Source: Eumeta japonica
Lineage: Eukaryota; Arthropoda; Insecta; Lepidoptera; Psychidae
Assembly: GCA_005406025.1 (NCBI GenBank)
Contig: BGZK01001284.1
Location: 1 to 64,000, forward strand
Direction: 5' to 3'
Length of the DNA: 64,000 bases
Shown: positions 1 to 12,407 of the stretch, piece by piece
Numbering within the stretch: position 1 is the first letter of the stretch
Layout: every line of letters starts with the position of its first letter
Notes under the pieces: model-generated
Databases searched by the model: none
What the model was told of the DNA's origin: nothing
Seen by the model: the letters and a program-made list of their open reading frames with translations, nothing else
Position numbers and translations under genes: made by a program

Positions 1-185
1 TGCGTCTCATGCCTATACCTATGTAATAGTATTCAAAACGAAACATCATTCTATTCTCTATTGCAATATTTTTATACACAACGAAAATTTTGCAATTGTA
101 CGTACTGGTATTTCTTGATGAATATATGTAAAATGTGTGAATGTGTATGTGTGTGTGTGTATGTGTTGGGAATATGTTTGTGTGA

Positions 186-275
186 TGAAGAGGTTGGTAA
201 GGATCTTCTTATCTCCTATACAGACCAATTTGGTGGCATAATAAAAAGGGCAAAACTTTGAGCATCCAAAACCGA
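186..275 (+). mobile_element. LINE 3'-coding-end fragment (copy A)
   Basis: One frame reads a degenerate form of a short segment seen again near 14.4, 21.6, 25.0 and 57.1 kb: an IGGI-type stretch, then KKGK, then a LSIQNRQA-like stretch. In better copies this is followed by RLMDV, a KD(R/C) motif and a stop codon. I take it as the C-terminal coding end of a non-LTR retrotransposon, truncated here. The clade is uncertain; RTE-like is a guess. Confidence 0.5.
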
Positions 276-279
276 CAAG

Positions 280-835
280 CTTGTTTTTATTTATAAGTTT
301 ATTGTGACCTACCGCCTTAGATCATGATAGAGTTCTGAAATAAACACTAACGATTTATTGTATCTTACTGAGTCTTACTTACTAAATAATATTGTTTAAT
401 GCACTATTTGAAGAAAACTAATAATTTGTTTTTTTTTTTAATTTCGTTTATGTGTTTTAAAAGAAAATAAAAATATTTTTGTTGTATTTATACGTGTAGA
501 AACATAAAATATAAATTTCAAAATTAATATTCTACTACTAAAAATGGATAGTTAATTTTCCTATGAAAAAAAGTACTCATAATCAACACCAGACTTCGGC
601 CAAGGCTTTACAATTAATTGTCAGATTGCAAGTATAAACTAAGCTATGGTAAAAGTCTGTTTACACTCATTGATTGATTTTCAATTTGAACTTGTACAAT
701 TAATTAAAGATTTTTTTTCATAGCAAGATTATTTACGCATTTTTAGCAGTCGGGTTTGAGTTTTTAAACTTTTATCTTCTTCTCTACTCACTACTATTTT
801 TTGTATCCTCTAGACGTACAAAGCTCTATAGTCAC
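280..835. other. AT-rich stretch, nothing recognised
   Basis: AT-rich with homopolymer runs. No open frame of note, repeat or RNA gene seen. Confidence 0.6.
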
Positions 836-839
836 GACA

Positions 840-1110
840 CTCGAGGGTGAGACTCGCAGAGCGCGCCCGCTCCCCACCCGTCCCTAGAATGCCATCGCTC
901 CACAGAGTGTAATCTCGCCCGGCACGCCGGACCTGCCATTACGAATACACCTGAATATTCGTCCACTGTAATTACGAGACGGACTCGCTCACATCGGCGG
1001 TCGACCGCCGACAAATCGGGCCGCGTCCGCAAATTTACTTTGTTCCACTGCGCCTGCGGCCGTTAAAATCAGTTAATACTTTTTGAGACCGCAAATCAAA
1101 CACAATCGGT
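840..1110. promoter_or_regulatory. CpG-rich non-coding island, candidate regulatory element
   Basis: The region is much richer in G, C and CpG than the DNA on either side, without a coding frame. It contains a perfect 18-bp palindrome at 994-1011 (centre GGTCGACC) and a TAATTA homeodomain-type core at 969-974. Similar islands recur through the window. Regulatory function is inferred from composition only; an old exon or repeat remains possible. Confidence 0.3.
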
Positions 1111-1880
1111 GGTCGCACAACGATCACACTGCTTATACGATGCAGTATGTGATATAAAAATAAACAAGGGACAGGGAAACGCAAATTTATTATCACTTTG
1201 AACATATAAAATATTTAAGCTTTATATAGTACCGAAACTATAAAAAAATCTTATGTTAATAATTATATTGTAAATTGCAGTTGTGACCCAAAGGTTTTTA
1301 TGTTAACAATTTCTTTTCGAGTTATTCTGTATATTATTTTGTATTTCACAAATTTTTAATATTAGAAACCGACTAGTAAACAGACTGGTAAACTATATAT
1401 AGCATAATGACGTTGTGCCCTTCAATACTTACGAAGGATTTAATATCCTTTTATGGTAACTCAAATTGAAGTGCGAGAAAAAACGGATGGGTAATAAAAT
1501 TGAAAACTCACATCACTATAGATCGTATTCAGTTTTAACCGAGTGATAGACCAAGTTGAGTTGAGTTTCGATTAAAGATTTGGCATAATACACTACCGTT
1601 GGATAATAAATTTAAAAGAGAAAGGGCTTACTAAATGTTAAAGCGAGATAATTAAATGAGACCATACACTTATACGCTATCGCCGATTATGATTCTAAAG
1701 CCGTGTGTATATATCTGTATATCATCATACTATCAATGTACTAAATGCAAAATAGTTCAATTTAAAATAATGGCAAATAAGAACACTTCTATTTTATATG
1801 CAGTACTATCTGTAACGGATCGGACGCACGCGTATGGAGCGCTTAACGGCCCGTTTTTGGTTTTGCTGATCGCTTAACTA
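1111..1880. other. AT-rich stretch, nothing recognised
   Basis: No coding frame with a recognisable domain, no tandem repeat and no hairpin of note. Confidence 0.55.
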
Positions 1881-1889
1881 TTTCGCAGG

Positions 1890-2214
1890 AGCGGCGCCTC
1901 GCCAAGTTAGGTCATCAAAGTAATACCTCTGAACACTAGGTGTCTATAGAGGTGCAGAGCTTCATTTTCAGTTTTCTCCTTCCGGGGAGAGGGAGATAAA
2001 AAACCACTGTCTGCCACGCACCCACGTGCATGGGGTGTGTCCGACTTTCACGAACCAAAAAACCCCTGAAGCAACATATTGGATGGCTGTTATCCGTAGC
2101 CCCAATAATTTGAGGTTTTCAGGACTTCGTCTATTGTGGCGATCGGCATGGGATGCCGTCGGCGCGTGATTGCCCTATGGATGCCACAAAGTGGGCATCT
2201 TGGCATAGGAAATG
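1890..2214 (-). mobile_element. Probable 3' continuation of the Jockey-like LINE
   Basis: This block is GC-richer than the flanks and adjoins the 3' side of the reverse-transcriptase relic on the minus strand. I could not carry a clear protein frame through it. It may be the C-terminal region and 3' UTR of the same element. Confidence 0.4.
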
Positions 2215-2710
2215 ACGTAGAGATTCAGCTCAAGCTGAATCTTCTTTGACTTTTCGGGATTTACTTCGATTCTTCAGTTTTGGAACCAACGCGTCAGGTC
2301 AGCTCATTGATGGCCTTCTGGAGACGAGGAGTAATTTGACGAAAATTGCTACCGCGCAAACATAAGGCGGTGTCGTCGGCGAAGAGCGCGGGTTGGACGC
2401 CTGTTTGCGGACGTGGGATGTCATTTGTATACGCGGAATACAGCAGCGGGGAGAGTGTGGAACCTTAAGAAACTCCCACTCTAATCAGTCTTTTGACAGA
2501 TCTACTATTCTCATACCAGAAGGTGAAGTGTCTGTTCGTTAGGTATTGATGGATGATGAAGACGAAATGATCTGAAATGATCTGGGACTTGTAATTGGTG
2601 GAGTTTGTAAATTAGACCTGTGTGCGATACTTTGTCGAATGCCTTTGCGACATCGAAGAAAACAGCTACGGTTTTACGTTTTTTGAATGCAGTATGCAGC
2701 TGCATTCTTG
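2215..2710 (-). pseudogene. Jockey-like non-LTR reverse transcriptase fragment
   Basis: Read on the minus strand this is the palm of a LINE reverse transcriptase, which would copy the element's RNA into DNA at the target site. In order: an FFDVAKAFDKV block (2641-2680), a degenerate GVPQGS block with STLSPLLYS after it, the catalytic LFADD box (FADD at 2372-2383), LQKAINELT, and after a frameshift TRWFQN then RIEVNPEKSKK (about 2240-2310). It is dead: a TAA stop replaces the glutamine codon of the GVPQGS motif (2465-2467), a further stop lies between FQN and RIEV, and there is a frameshift after ELT. The endonuclease and gag-like ORF1 are absent. The FFDVAKAFDKVWH-type wording favours the Jockey clade; the exact family cannot be told by eye. 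Confidence 0.88.
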
Positions 2711-2729
2711 TACTATTTATCGCTATTCT

Positions 2730-2965
2730 AGGATTCGTCCCTCAGAGAGCGACCAATTGGATGGGTCGAATTTAGACCAATTAAATCGTAGTGGCCCGGA
2801 TCTCAAAATCTGTCCTCGATCGGAAGCCGTACCGTCGGAACAGCTATGCTGTTTTCTGAATCCGATTCCGGGCCGTACCGTAACGGTTTGGCGCCATGAG
2901 CGACTTCCATTATCGGTCGACGGCCCCACCGTCCTCAGGACCGCCGGTGTCTACATCACGTAATC
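2730..2965. other. GC-rich segment of unknown origin
   Basis: This segment lies immediately 5' of the LINE reverse transcriptase in the element's sense. Frames on both strands stay open for 68 (minus) and 113 (plus) codons, but neither gives a domain I recognise, and Jockey elements do not normally have such sequence here. It may be a separate repeat. Confidence 0.3.
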
Positions 2966-3470
2966 GACCCTCTGAAGGATTACCGAGGTACTAAAGTGCA
3001 TACTTGTTCGATACATTTCGGAAGTGAAACTCATACAACTCATATCTTTATTTACAAATTAATCTATATGTACAAACTATATTTAAAAAGTATACTTTAC
3101 TATAAATTGCACCAAAAAGTTAATTTTTCCTTTTTACAAATCACACATATAATTCGTCTATACGAACTATATGGACTAAAATAAGATAGTGGGTATGTTC
3201 ACGCCGTGTGTACGTCGGGGTGCGCTGGAACGTTTTCGCCGCGAACACTATCTTTCTTGCATACATACTAGTGTCCATCCGTAGTGTACATACATGTCTT
3301 ATTTTTGATTTTGTCTTAGTTACTTCGTGGCCGATCGTGGTCGTTGAAAGAGTCTGTAGCATATATACCGTCTGGTTATTATGTAGCCGGCAGTCTTTTG
3401 ATGTGATTTCTTCTATGAAATAATATCATCATAGTATACGATTTTGTTTGTCTTTATACCAACCGTATTC
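2966..3470. other. AT-rich DNA with a GC-richer block at 3190-3410
   Basis: The 3190-3410 block has the look of a dispersed lepidopteran repeat, but I cannot name it. Two overlapping 71-73 codon frames on opposite strands are not convincing genes. Confidence 0.3.
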
Positions 3471-3471
3471 C

Positions 3472-3527
3472 TTTTACCATTACTACACAATTGATATAAC
3501 GATATCAATTGTATAGTAATGGTAAAA
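3472..3527. repeat. Near-perfect hairpin, 26-bp arms
   Basis: Arms 3472-3497 and 3502-3527 are reverse complements with one mismatch and a 4-nt spacer. Outside the arms no further complementarity is seen. It is one of a recurring class of short inverted duplications in this window. Confidence 0.95.
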
Positions 3528-3529
3528 TT

Positions 3530-5030
3530 CCTGAAACTTAGTGATCCTTTTATCTCGTTTATGTGCTGTGAAAGGTAAATAGTTAGAGTTTTCGAGTGTC
3601 AATAGGAACCTATACGAATGACATCACTCGTTGCGTCATGCGCATGATATCTCTTCCGACGGTCACGACCTTTGACCGTCCATCCCCAATTCATAGGCGC
3701 CGTCTGGCTGTTAACTCATATGGACCTAGCATGCAAATACTTGTATATCTAAAAATACAAAACTAATTCTCGCTTTGTCGCTCGAACCGCGCACCCGTTG
3801 CAAGCGGTAACACATCTTAAGAAACAGAATTTAAGCATATTGTCGGATATCGTGGATACCTAACAGGTATAATAATAGTATATCCTATGTGTTAGGTATC
3901 CGCGTAGGACACAGTCGTCCTCAAGACAGAAACACTTTATTTAGAAAACATTATGCTTCACTTTCAGGTGAAAATCTTAATGAGAATCAGAATCTTAAAC
4001 GCACTGTCCTCCTGTTTTGCAGTATTTTGATATAATATAAAGGCTTACTAAAACCCAGAATTATCGATTTATATTAATTCGCAACACAACGCTAGCCGCC
4101 ACAGATAGCCCATAATACAGGCCCCTTTTCTATAGATGATTGCTAACAAGCTGAACCTTTCGTGAGTAGCTTCGTTTTGACGAGACGTCCAGTTTTTCTC
4201 TCTGCGAAAATTCTCGATACTATCAACGTAATCTGATAAAAAGGGCACTGTACTGCGGACTAAAAGGGTCCGGCGCGAAAGACGGAAATTGATAGAATAC
4301 ACAAGATCACTTTCCAAATGATCCTAATGTTATACAATTTAACGAGCATCAGTAGTCAAGTGACCTCCGCCTCGTCTAGCAAAACGCGAATACTAACACT
4401 GCTGAAACGGCTATTACATAATACTTTTTGCCTACCTAGACGAGCCCACTACACGCGTAAATGGAGGTTTCGGAGTAATTAGCATAATGAAGCCGCCGTA
4501 CAACAGGTAACTAGATCCATTTTCCAGGTCTTGTATTGAAGTGTTGAGTTATATCTCATCTTTTAATGGACAAACATTTACATGTAATTTTGTTCGCTTT
4601 TTATGCAAGCTTAAACTGTATATAGGATTAAAACTAGATATAGATTACGATGAAGTTTTTGTAATACATTGTACAAGGTTTTTGAGAAAACGAAAACGTA
4701 TTTGTCGCTAGTTTCGTTAGCGTATTTGTACTTCTAATTACAAAAACAATTATAAAATTCTTTCATCATGAGAAAAATACACCATTCCTGAGATAAACAA
4801 ACTACAAAAATTTGCCTCTCGCTTCGTTTGTGTACTTTATTACAAAGCCGATTTTAAAAATTATTACACTTCCCCGATATCCCTGATATAGTTTATATTG
4901 TATTTTTATACTACCATTTGAGTCCGGATTTGTACAAAATGAAATTGACCGATGCTCGATAGCGGGATCGATAAAATAAACGATACGAAACACGAAACGT
5001 AAAATCTCCAGAAAAAAACCATTAATAGAT
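3530..5030. other. Unassigned DNA, one small inverted repeat
   Basis: Around 3851-3905 an imperfect inverted repeat with arms containing GGATACCTAACA surrounds a short AT-rich centre. An 82-codon minus frame at 4069-4317 shows no family signature. Nothing else recognised. Confidence 0.5.
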
Positions 5031-5039
5031 TACAAAATC

Positions 5040-5230
5040 AGCAAGTTGGAGATGTAATGAGCAGACCACATCGCTCGTAGAACCTATAAGGGCTGAGGAA
5101 ACAGGTCCAGGAGTGACGACCAAGAACAGTATGTTGCAGTACGGCTCTGCCTCTCAATGGGTGTAACAATGCAGGTCCTTCATGGAAATATATAGGAGAC
5201 ATGCCCAACAACCTATGTCCAACCACTGAA
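5040..5230 (-). repeat. Dispersed repeat fragment (GGTTCTACGAGCG family), copy 1
   Basis: On the minus strand it carries GGTTCTACGAGCGATGTGG, nearly identical to a plus-strand segment at 51486-51508. Two distant copies show that this is a dispersed repeat. A 62-codon minus frame overlaps it, without a recognised domain. Confidence 0.5.
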
Positions 5231-5234
5231 ATAA

Positions 5235-8200
5235 ATGACGAAACAATGATATAATGAAGCGTGAATTTGCAGTATTAAACGAATCTAGAAACTGAATTGA
5301 AATATAATTAGTATTTTAATTAAATAAACATTATTCGACGTCTTCATTATCTGTTAAGCGCTTGCGCACAGTTTAAAAGTAACTTTAGAGCGAGCGACAT
5401 TCTTGGAATTTTAACCTGAAGCGAACGACTTCAGAAGTTTTCAACGTTGAATATATTTTTTCGCCTTCGGAATAAAGTTCACGGCGGGATATAATTAACA
5501 AACAAAACTCTGAAATATGTAAAAGCTTCGCCTCTCGGTAACTACGATTAACGGCTGAAGCGAGAGCGAGAGGAGAAAAGCAAAGTTCATTTGGGAAGTT
5601 TCAGACGAAACGCAATTTATTAATCTGACAAACGAAAATGAAAAATCTGGGAGCACGGGCCCATCAACGGTGGGAATTAAACAAAAAAAAAGACTTTTTA
5701 TTGCAGTGTAAAATGGAACAGTAGTGTACATTGTTTCTCAAAAAAAAAATCAGAAACTTACTTACCAAAACTTTCCGAAAAATAAAACAATTGTACATAT
5801 CATACATATTCAACATTTACTTTAAATCATTAGTTCATTTTTTTTTTACTAACTTAATAAAATGTTTAATACTCGCTGTTTATTACATAAAATTATGTTT
5901 GAAATTACAAGACTACGTCAAAATAAAACATTTATAATGTTTAGCACGTACGTTACCAGAAATTATTAATCTGCAATATTTATTTTTTACTCATTTTTTA
6001 CTATTGCATTTACAAAGTTTTAAATGTATTTTAAAAAAAGTCAGTCAAAATCGAATGCTGTCTTTCAACGGCTTGCCTAAAATTAATAATCTTGAAGAGA
6101 GCAGTAGCGACAATCTATTGCTATCAAAACATTTTCAATTTAGAAGAACACTTTTACAGCCATTTTCTTCGACTTGTACTTTCATAATAAAATATATTAC
6201 CGGCAAGCGAAAGGACGAGAGATATTTATTGAAACCTATTTTTTTTTTTATGACTTTGTTTCGAAATACAGTTTTTTACTGAAATCCCAAAATCGCCTAA
6301 AAAAAATTCGTTTACTGTAATTTTATACTCTGTCGGCAACCTAGACATTCCGCGAAGGCAATTCGTTTCAGAAGACATTAATTCTTTCCTGTAACGGTTA
6401 CTTTTTTCAACTTGTTACTGAAAACGGAAATTTTATTTCGGTGATATTATTTGTGATGATATTTTTTTTTTTGCCTTTTCTTAACTAACAATTATTGAAG
6501 AGAATTGTATAGACGCGTAGATTTGTATACTAACGTGATGTGACCTTGTTACTCTTACCAATCGCACATTTCTTCGAATAAACATTTTAATATGATTCAT
6601 TATTGTGTTTACTGAAACACTACAATTCAGTATCTCGTCTCAAATAAAGATGTCAGTCCTTTACTACAACAATGCTGCGAGTATCGCCTATGTCTAGATT
6701 TGCCTACGACTTACTAACTTAATCAAAAAACGGTTTACTTAAACTCAAACTTACAATAGAAAATAGAACTCCATTTCAAAAGTTTAATCAGATTTAACTG
6801 TGAAACCCTTGCTTTGAATTTCATAAATGATAGTCCTCGATTAGTTAATTTGGAAAATATAAATTTTAAGAATTAAAAATATATGACTTATCGCTGAGAA
6901 AATAATTTTTTTACAAAATGAAGATAAAGTGTTGAAAAGCATAAGTAAATAAGCAAAAAAGCTTATCTAATAAAAAATATGAAGTCTATGAAAATAAATC
7001 CTGCTATGTATCAAGAAGTTCAATAAAACATTTTCTGAGAACTGGGGGAATTTAGGTCCCTTAGTTTTAATTCAAGCTGCGTGGGCGTTGAATTATTGGT
7101 ATAATTAAAAGCGACAACTTCTCAGACTTAACTCCTTCTGACCTTTACCCTACCTTTGAATTTTTCTGAGCCCATTTTTATCTACAATGACGCGTTTACT
7201 GTTAAACTCACCATTATTATTTTAAATTTTATCTATTCTCAACTTTAAAATCATTTTTTTACTAATTTCTCTAATGATTTATTTAATTTTTTTACATAAC
7301 AAAAACACTCATCTGATTCTAAATCAATTCACTGAACAAATTCACAAGGGCTTCGTCCCATTGTACTTATATTGTTAACTAGTTTACCAGCCGCAGAATT
7401 ATTGATGAAGCGAGGGGTGGACCACCGGAAATCGCACTATTCATTCGAATTTCGTGTATAATAAAATTTCCCTCGTTGCATGCGATAATCTAAAGTCTCC
7501 ACCGTTGCTTCTGGAAAGTTGGCGTGAATTCATATTATAATTATTATCATATATTTCCGCCTGCGGTCTCGCTCGTGTAGACATAAGATGTGTACCAATT
7601 CTGGACCCGATACTGTTTCCGTTTCTGAATCCTGTCACTCTCTTGATTCTAATCCCGGTCCCACATTCAATTTTGAATCCATAACCATTGTCAGTTCTGC
7701 TGGGTCCATAACCTGTACTACCTGAAAAACCTGGAGTAGAGTCCAGGCTTTCAATTCATCTGTAACGCTTTGAATATCGATACCGATTGCGATTTATACA
7801 AAGCCAAAGCAAATGTTTTTTTTTTGTTTCTGTATAACATACATGTTTTATATGTTTGTTACGTTAGATAAAACAGAGAGATGACATAAGTGACATAATA
7901 ATAATAAAAGACAAACATAGATAAATAAACCGCCATCGTTCAGATATTACAATATAAGATCTCATGCGCTTGCGACACTCTTTCCCATAACTGATATTGT
8001 ACAAGTGCGGGGATATGAGGTGAATTTAGTATTGTACTACACATTTAATAACAGATTCGAAATTATGGTCAGCTTTCCCTCCTACGGTAGACAACGGAAT
8101 TCGAGAACTGGTCTCAAATGCTGTGTATTTTTGCAAATCATATCATTATGCAGTTATAACGTTTAATGATCAATTATTGTAATAATGGAACAAACAGTGT

Positions 8201-8650
8201 GATGAAATGCAGATGTTGGAAAGACTGCGCCAGAATCATCAACGACATGTGAAGTTGCCAACAAGTGTTAGCTCGCATCATTACCTCGCTTCAGTTCATT
8301 TACAACATTTCCTGTAATTACAGCGTAACATCTAGCAGTAGAGCATTACTATATTGTTATATAAATAGGTTATATGAATAGTTCAATTTTTGTTCCAGAT
8401 ATGCTTTTAAGTTTTGCAGCTATCATTTTTGTTATAAATAACAATAATACCTGTTTGATGTCTCAAACTACTTTCTAAACCTTTTCAGTGTCTTTAAATG
8501 GCAGCGAAAACAAGACTCGCGTTTTCAACTTACCACCTCAACCAAACGATTTCCCGTGATTATAATGCAAATTCCATCCCACTCTCGTTTTTGTGGTAAT
8601 AGTATTCATCGCTTTGACTTAAGTTCAATCAATCGAGTGGTTCTTTTTAT
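5235..8650. other. Long AT-rich stretch, nothing recognised
   Basis: Several short AT-driven open frames (up to 92 codons at 6004-6282), none with a recognisable family. No tandem repeats or strong hairpins seen. A CT/GA-rich tract near 5560-5580 is simple sequence. Confidence 0.5.
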
Positions 8651-8656
8651 AGAGAA

Positions 8657-8688
8657 GTAGTTTCTAAATAGAGCTATTTAGAAACTAC
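8657..8688. repeat. Perfect hairpin, 15-bp arms, 2-nt spacer
   Basis: Arms 8657-8671 and 8674-8688 are exact reverse complements (GTAGTTTCTAAATAG and its complement). Confidence 0.96.
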
Positions 8689-8744
8689 ATAATGTATAAA
8701 TCAGTATTATTGAATAAATTGAAATTGTAGGATACACTTATTTC

Positions 8745-8935
8745 AAATGATTGTAGGAAGTGAGAGTTCCGGTGGTCCACCACCCTCTCCATGAGTTATC
8801 CTATTCCTTCCTAAAAGGCTGCAAACACGCTAGTTCCCCTTCTGGGATTACGAGTGTGCATTGGGTGGCGTTGAACATTTAATCTCTATGGCTCACATTC
8901 TCGTTTGTCTCCTTCAATGCCATAAAAATATTAAA
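8745..8935 (+). mobile_element. Non-LTR retrotransposon 3'-end fragment (TCCATGGGCGGCGG-type family), copy a
   Basis: It shows the order GTGAGAGTTCCGGTGGTCCA, TATTCCTTCCTAAAA, a GATTACGAGTGTGCATTGGG block, and a CTCGTTTGTCTCCTTC tail before A-rich sequence. The same order recurs at 15.5, 16.0 and 35.1 kb, all on the plus strand. From memory this is a very common lepidopteran LINE 3' end; not searched. Confidence 0.6.
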
Positions 8936-8939
8936 GAAA

Positions 8940-10715
8940 TTGAATTTACTATTCAGTCAAAAACGCGTATTGCCCCCGCGCTATCGCCGGCCACGCGCTT
9001 GCACCAGGCACATGTAAGGTTGGTAAAAGAAAGAATTAAAGTTATCTTGGATGACAAACCTTGAAAGATAACCGGGCCAATGACACCTTAAGAACCAGCG
9101 CTGACAAAACTTATAACTGACCAGTAGTAATATGGTGTTTTATCATTTCTTAACAGATAATAATGTTTAATAGTAATTTTTGGTTTGTATGTGTGTGTGT
9201 TTCGCTTTTACGCTTTGACATTTCAAGTCGTATTACCCAAACGAGGCTTTTACACCAATTAGGTTCATTTTTGAAAATGAAGATTCTATCAATGAACCTA
9301 TTTATTCGGCTATATTGTTTACGCAAAACAGAACTCTCAACCACAATTTGTCATTTGTTCAATATTCAAAGTCTTATTCAAAAGTTTATCAATCAAAAAT
9401 TATATTTGTATTAAAATGAAATATTCTAAAAATACCTTAAAGAAAACAACATAGTGGAAATAGCTATTAATAATATAATGAAAGAAATATAAAGTAGATA
9501 CACGAAAAGCTTAATATTTACTCTACATGAAGTAAACGAATATATGCTCACAATAATGAAATCTGCAACTTAAAGGTTAATAAATCTTTTATGGCCGGTC
9601 GTTTATCTCTTCATAGTAAGATTCCTAAACAATTAGTACTAGAGTAAAACAATAATGCATTTAAAAAGCCTACCTCATAAAAATTTTCTTTTTGTATTGA
9701 TGAGTATTAAAATTATTTTTTGCACATTAGCAGAAATAAATTGTTAGTAGGGAACTAGCCAGCAGATAAGCATGTCGATAGCTGTACTACGAAACTGTTC
9801 TATATGTGGTACGCGTCTCAATTTTTTTTTTATTAAAAGATCATAAGTATCCATGAAATTCTCTTTCAAACAACAGGTTTCAAAAAAAATATTCTCAAAA
9901 AAAATAATTTCAATTAAAATTTCAATTAAAAAGATTTTTATTAATGAAGAATGGGCCGATGAATCTGTATGGATCAATATTTGGATAAAAAAGTAGTTGC
10001 TTATAAATAAAATTCACGTGCTGTCACCATCCAAGATTTGAAGGTCTGCCCCCGAAACTTCGCTTTATTCTGAGATATTTAATTTAAATTTAATTAAGCT
10101 CCCGAAACACGCGGAAAAAACGGCACGTCATATGAAGGGGTTACGGTGAAATTTGCACGGAGGCATTTCACTAATTTAGCCGGGAACGCCAAAGGGCTGA
10201 GGAATTCACCCAAATTTTCTATAATACTGAAGTACAAAATGTGTTTTGTTAAAATAAGTGGACGAATTTTTCGGAGTTTCTGAAAAAAATCTGACATTGA
10301 TAATTACATAAAGAATTGATGAAATAACGATGTTCTCATTTTGTTTCGCTATCGGAAATTTACACCATATGTACACTATATCAAATTATATCAACCAATG
10401 ACGTTTGTAAACATGAAAGTAATAAACTGACTTATATAGTTGTAATTCAAAGATATAACATGAAAAAAAAATGTGGTTAGAAAAATATTACACAACATCG
10501 AACATTTTTCGGTAAGAAAACAACATAGGTCTAAACAACTCCATCTGATAATATTTGAACAAAGCCGACAACTTTGTTCACTTATGCTTGAATTCGTTAA
10601 CTAATACGCTAACAGAGGGCTTTGCATATGATGTCCCTGTCAACGAAATGACCCCCTTTTAAAAACAAAAACATAGATCTATCCACCTCGAAATGAACTT
10701 AGAAATAGTCTAACT
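8940..10715. other. AT-rich stretch with a short TG run
   Basis: No coding signal. A short GT run lies at about 9187-9200. A slightly GC-richer patch at 10020-10210 has no recognisable motif. Confidence 0.5.
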
Positions 10716-10719
10716 GTCA

Positions 10720-11112
10720 CTACCGAAGGTATACAATGAACAGCCGATACGAGCGTATGTTGTTTTGTCGCAGAAATATCCAAGGTTAATAATCCAAAAA
10801 CGGATAATCTTACAACATGACAATGCTAGGTGATATACTGCAAAAATTACTCGGCATTAGACCAAAAGGATTCGGTAGTAGTGAACTCATACCGTATCCA
10901 GCATTTATCCTGGCACTGTCAGACTATGATGCATGGCGAAATTCTTTCATATAAAAAACTTGATTTGAAAAGAGATGTTAAAAATGCGGTTCGACAATTC
11001 TTTTATATCCAAGCCCAAAGATTTTATCAAGTTTTTAGAAAGCTTTCTGGACGTCTGGTTAAGATCGTAAAATGGGATGGGCCATACTTGAATGTTAAGG
11101 TTTTATTTTTGT
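10720..11112 (+). pseudogene. mariner-family transposase relic (C-terminal half)
   Basis: The C-terminal catalytic half of a mariner transposase can be followed in two frames. In order: LSQKYPRLIIQKR, then LQHDNAR with the second catalytic aspartate, a stop, YTAKITRH, then in another frame LIPYPAFILALSDYDAW, matching the family's HPAYSPDLAPSDYHLF block and keeping the third catalytic aspartate. After a second frameshift comes DVKNAVRQFF, QRFYQ, RKLSGR and KWDGPYLN, matching the family C-terminus. In life the enzyme cuts and pastes its element into TA sites in the nucleus. Several stops and at least two frameshifts make it inactive. The N-terminal DNA-binding half and terminal repeats were not found. 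Confidence 0.85.
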
Positions 11113-11114
11113 AT

Positions 11115-11585
11115 TATAATTGAGTGTTACAAAATGAACGTTCAAGACTGACATTATGAAATACCTTAATATATACATAATGATAAACTGCACTATTTAT
11201 TAAGTATTATCTATACATTAACTTTATACATTATTCAATAACAAGATTAAAATATTTTGTTTTAAATATTACTACCCTATTCTAAAGATAAGGATCTGCC
11301 TTTTTAAAAATACAAAGTAATTTATTATTTAATTATCATCAAGTACTTTGTATAAATGTTCATTCTAGAAGAATGAAAACACAAGAGTGTCTCTTAGAAA
11401 GCATAGTATCAAAAACGAATCCATGGCAAAGAAATTATATGAATCCCTTTGTCATCCCGTTCCCACTCTAATATGAAGACAAAACTAACAAAATAACGTC
11501 CTCAGACTGAGATTTGGTCGAAAATTTAAAAAAATAAAAAAAAATAAAATAAAAATAACACAGCCTCTTAAACGGTAACTACGAC
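11115..11585. other. AT-rich stretch with two small inverted repeats
   Basis: ATACAAAGTA and its complement flank an AT-rich loop near 11317-11354. TTCATTCT with its complement lies at about 11358-11376. Nothing else seen. Confidence 0.5.
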
Positions 11586-11589
11586 AAAA

Positions 11590-11890
11590 ATGATTCACTC
11601 CGAAATCTCGAGGCGGTATCAATCGAGAGGCGGCGGCCATAAAGCCGGCGTTACGGCGTGTCGGCGCAGACGCCGCGCCCCGACGGCCGGTGTAAAAATA
11701 AACTCAGTCGTGCTTTCAAAGTTTATTGCTCGGAACACTTTTGTAATTGACGTAATTAAACATTTATGCTTTGGGGCCCGTTGCGGAAAAAATACGATCG
11801 GCGGCCGTTTTTTTTGGTATTTTTTTTCCGCTTTGATCGCGGTAACGATAAATTACAACGATAACAAGAAATTGTTATGGCAAGAATGAG
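11590..11890. promoter_or_regulatory. GC/CpG-rich non-coding island with homeodomain-type cores
   Basis: The first 110 bp are strongly CpG-rich. They are followed by TTTATTG (about 11722) and a TAATTAAA (11753-11760), both resembling homeodomain sites. A 99-codon frame crosses it, but its translation is low in information and has no domain. I infer a possible cis-regulatory element. Confidence 0.35.
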
Positions 11891-12405
11891 ATAGCGGCAA
11901 GTCTGTGTATTTTTTCAACGGTTTCTTATTTTTGTATCGATTTTACGACCGAGCGGTATAATGTAATTGTATAAATAATTGATTTGATTGTATTATTTAA
12001 TATGGAACCAGTGCATCACCATAGATTAGATAATGAATAAACCACTGTTGATGTATACCAAAATAAATTGTGGTGCTGAGACAAGATGTCTGCATCTTCA
12101 TAGTCACCACAATATATACACACAGTTCCATCTTCACTGAGTCGTATGCGAAGTAGAAATTGTGAATATATATGTACAATCAATGTATAATTGTAAGTTA
12201 ACCGCATCAATAAAGTACCATGAATAGTAATAATAATAAACATGAATCTGATATAGTTACTATGTCACGTAAGCTCATTTATGGTACGTTGCCACATAAA
12301 CTTTTTACACCTTACGGAGCAGATTTTACCTAGAGATTACGCCATGGAAACACATTTAACAACAACATAGAATAGTAGAGTATTTTTTTTATTTTTCTCT
12401 TCGAT
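11891..12405. other. AT-rich stretch, nothing recognised
   Basis: Overlapping short minus frames at 11997-12243 are unrelated to any family I know. Confidence 0.5.
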
Positions 12406-12407
12406 AA

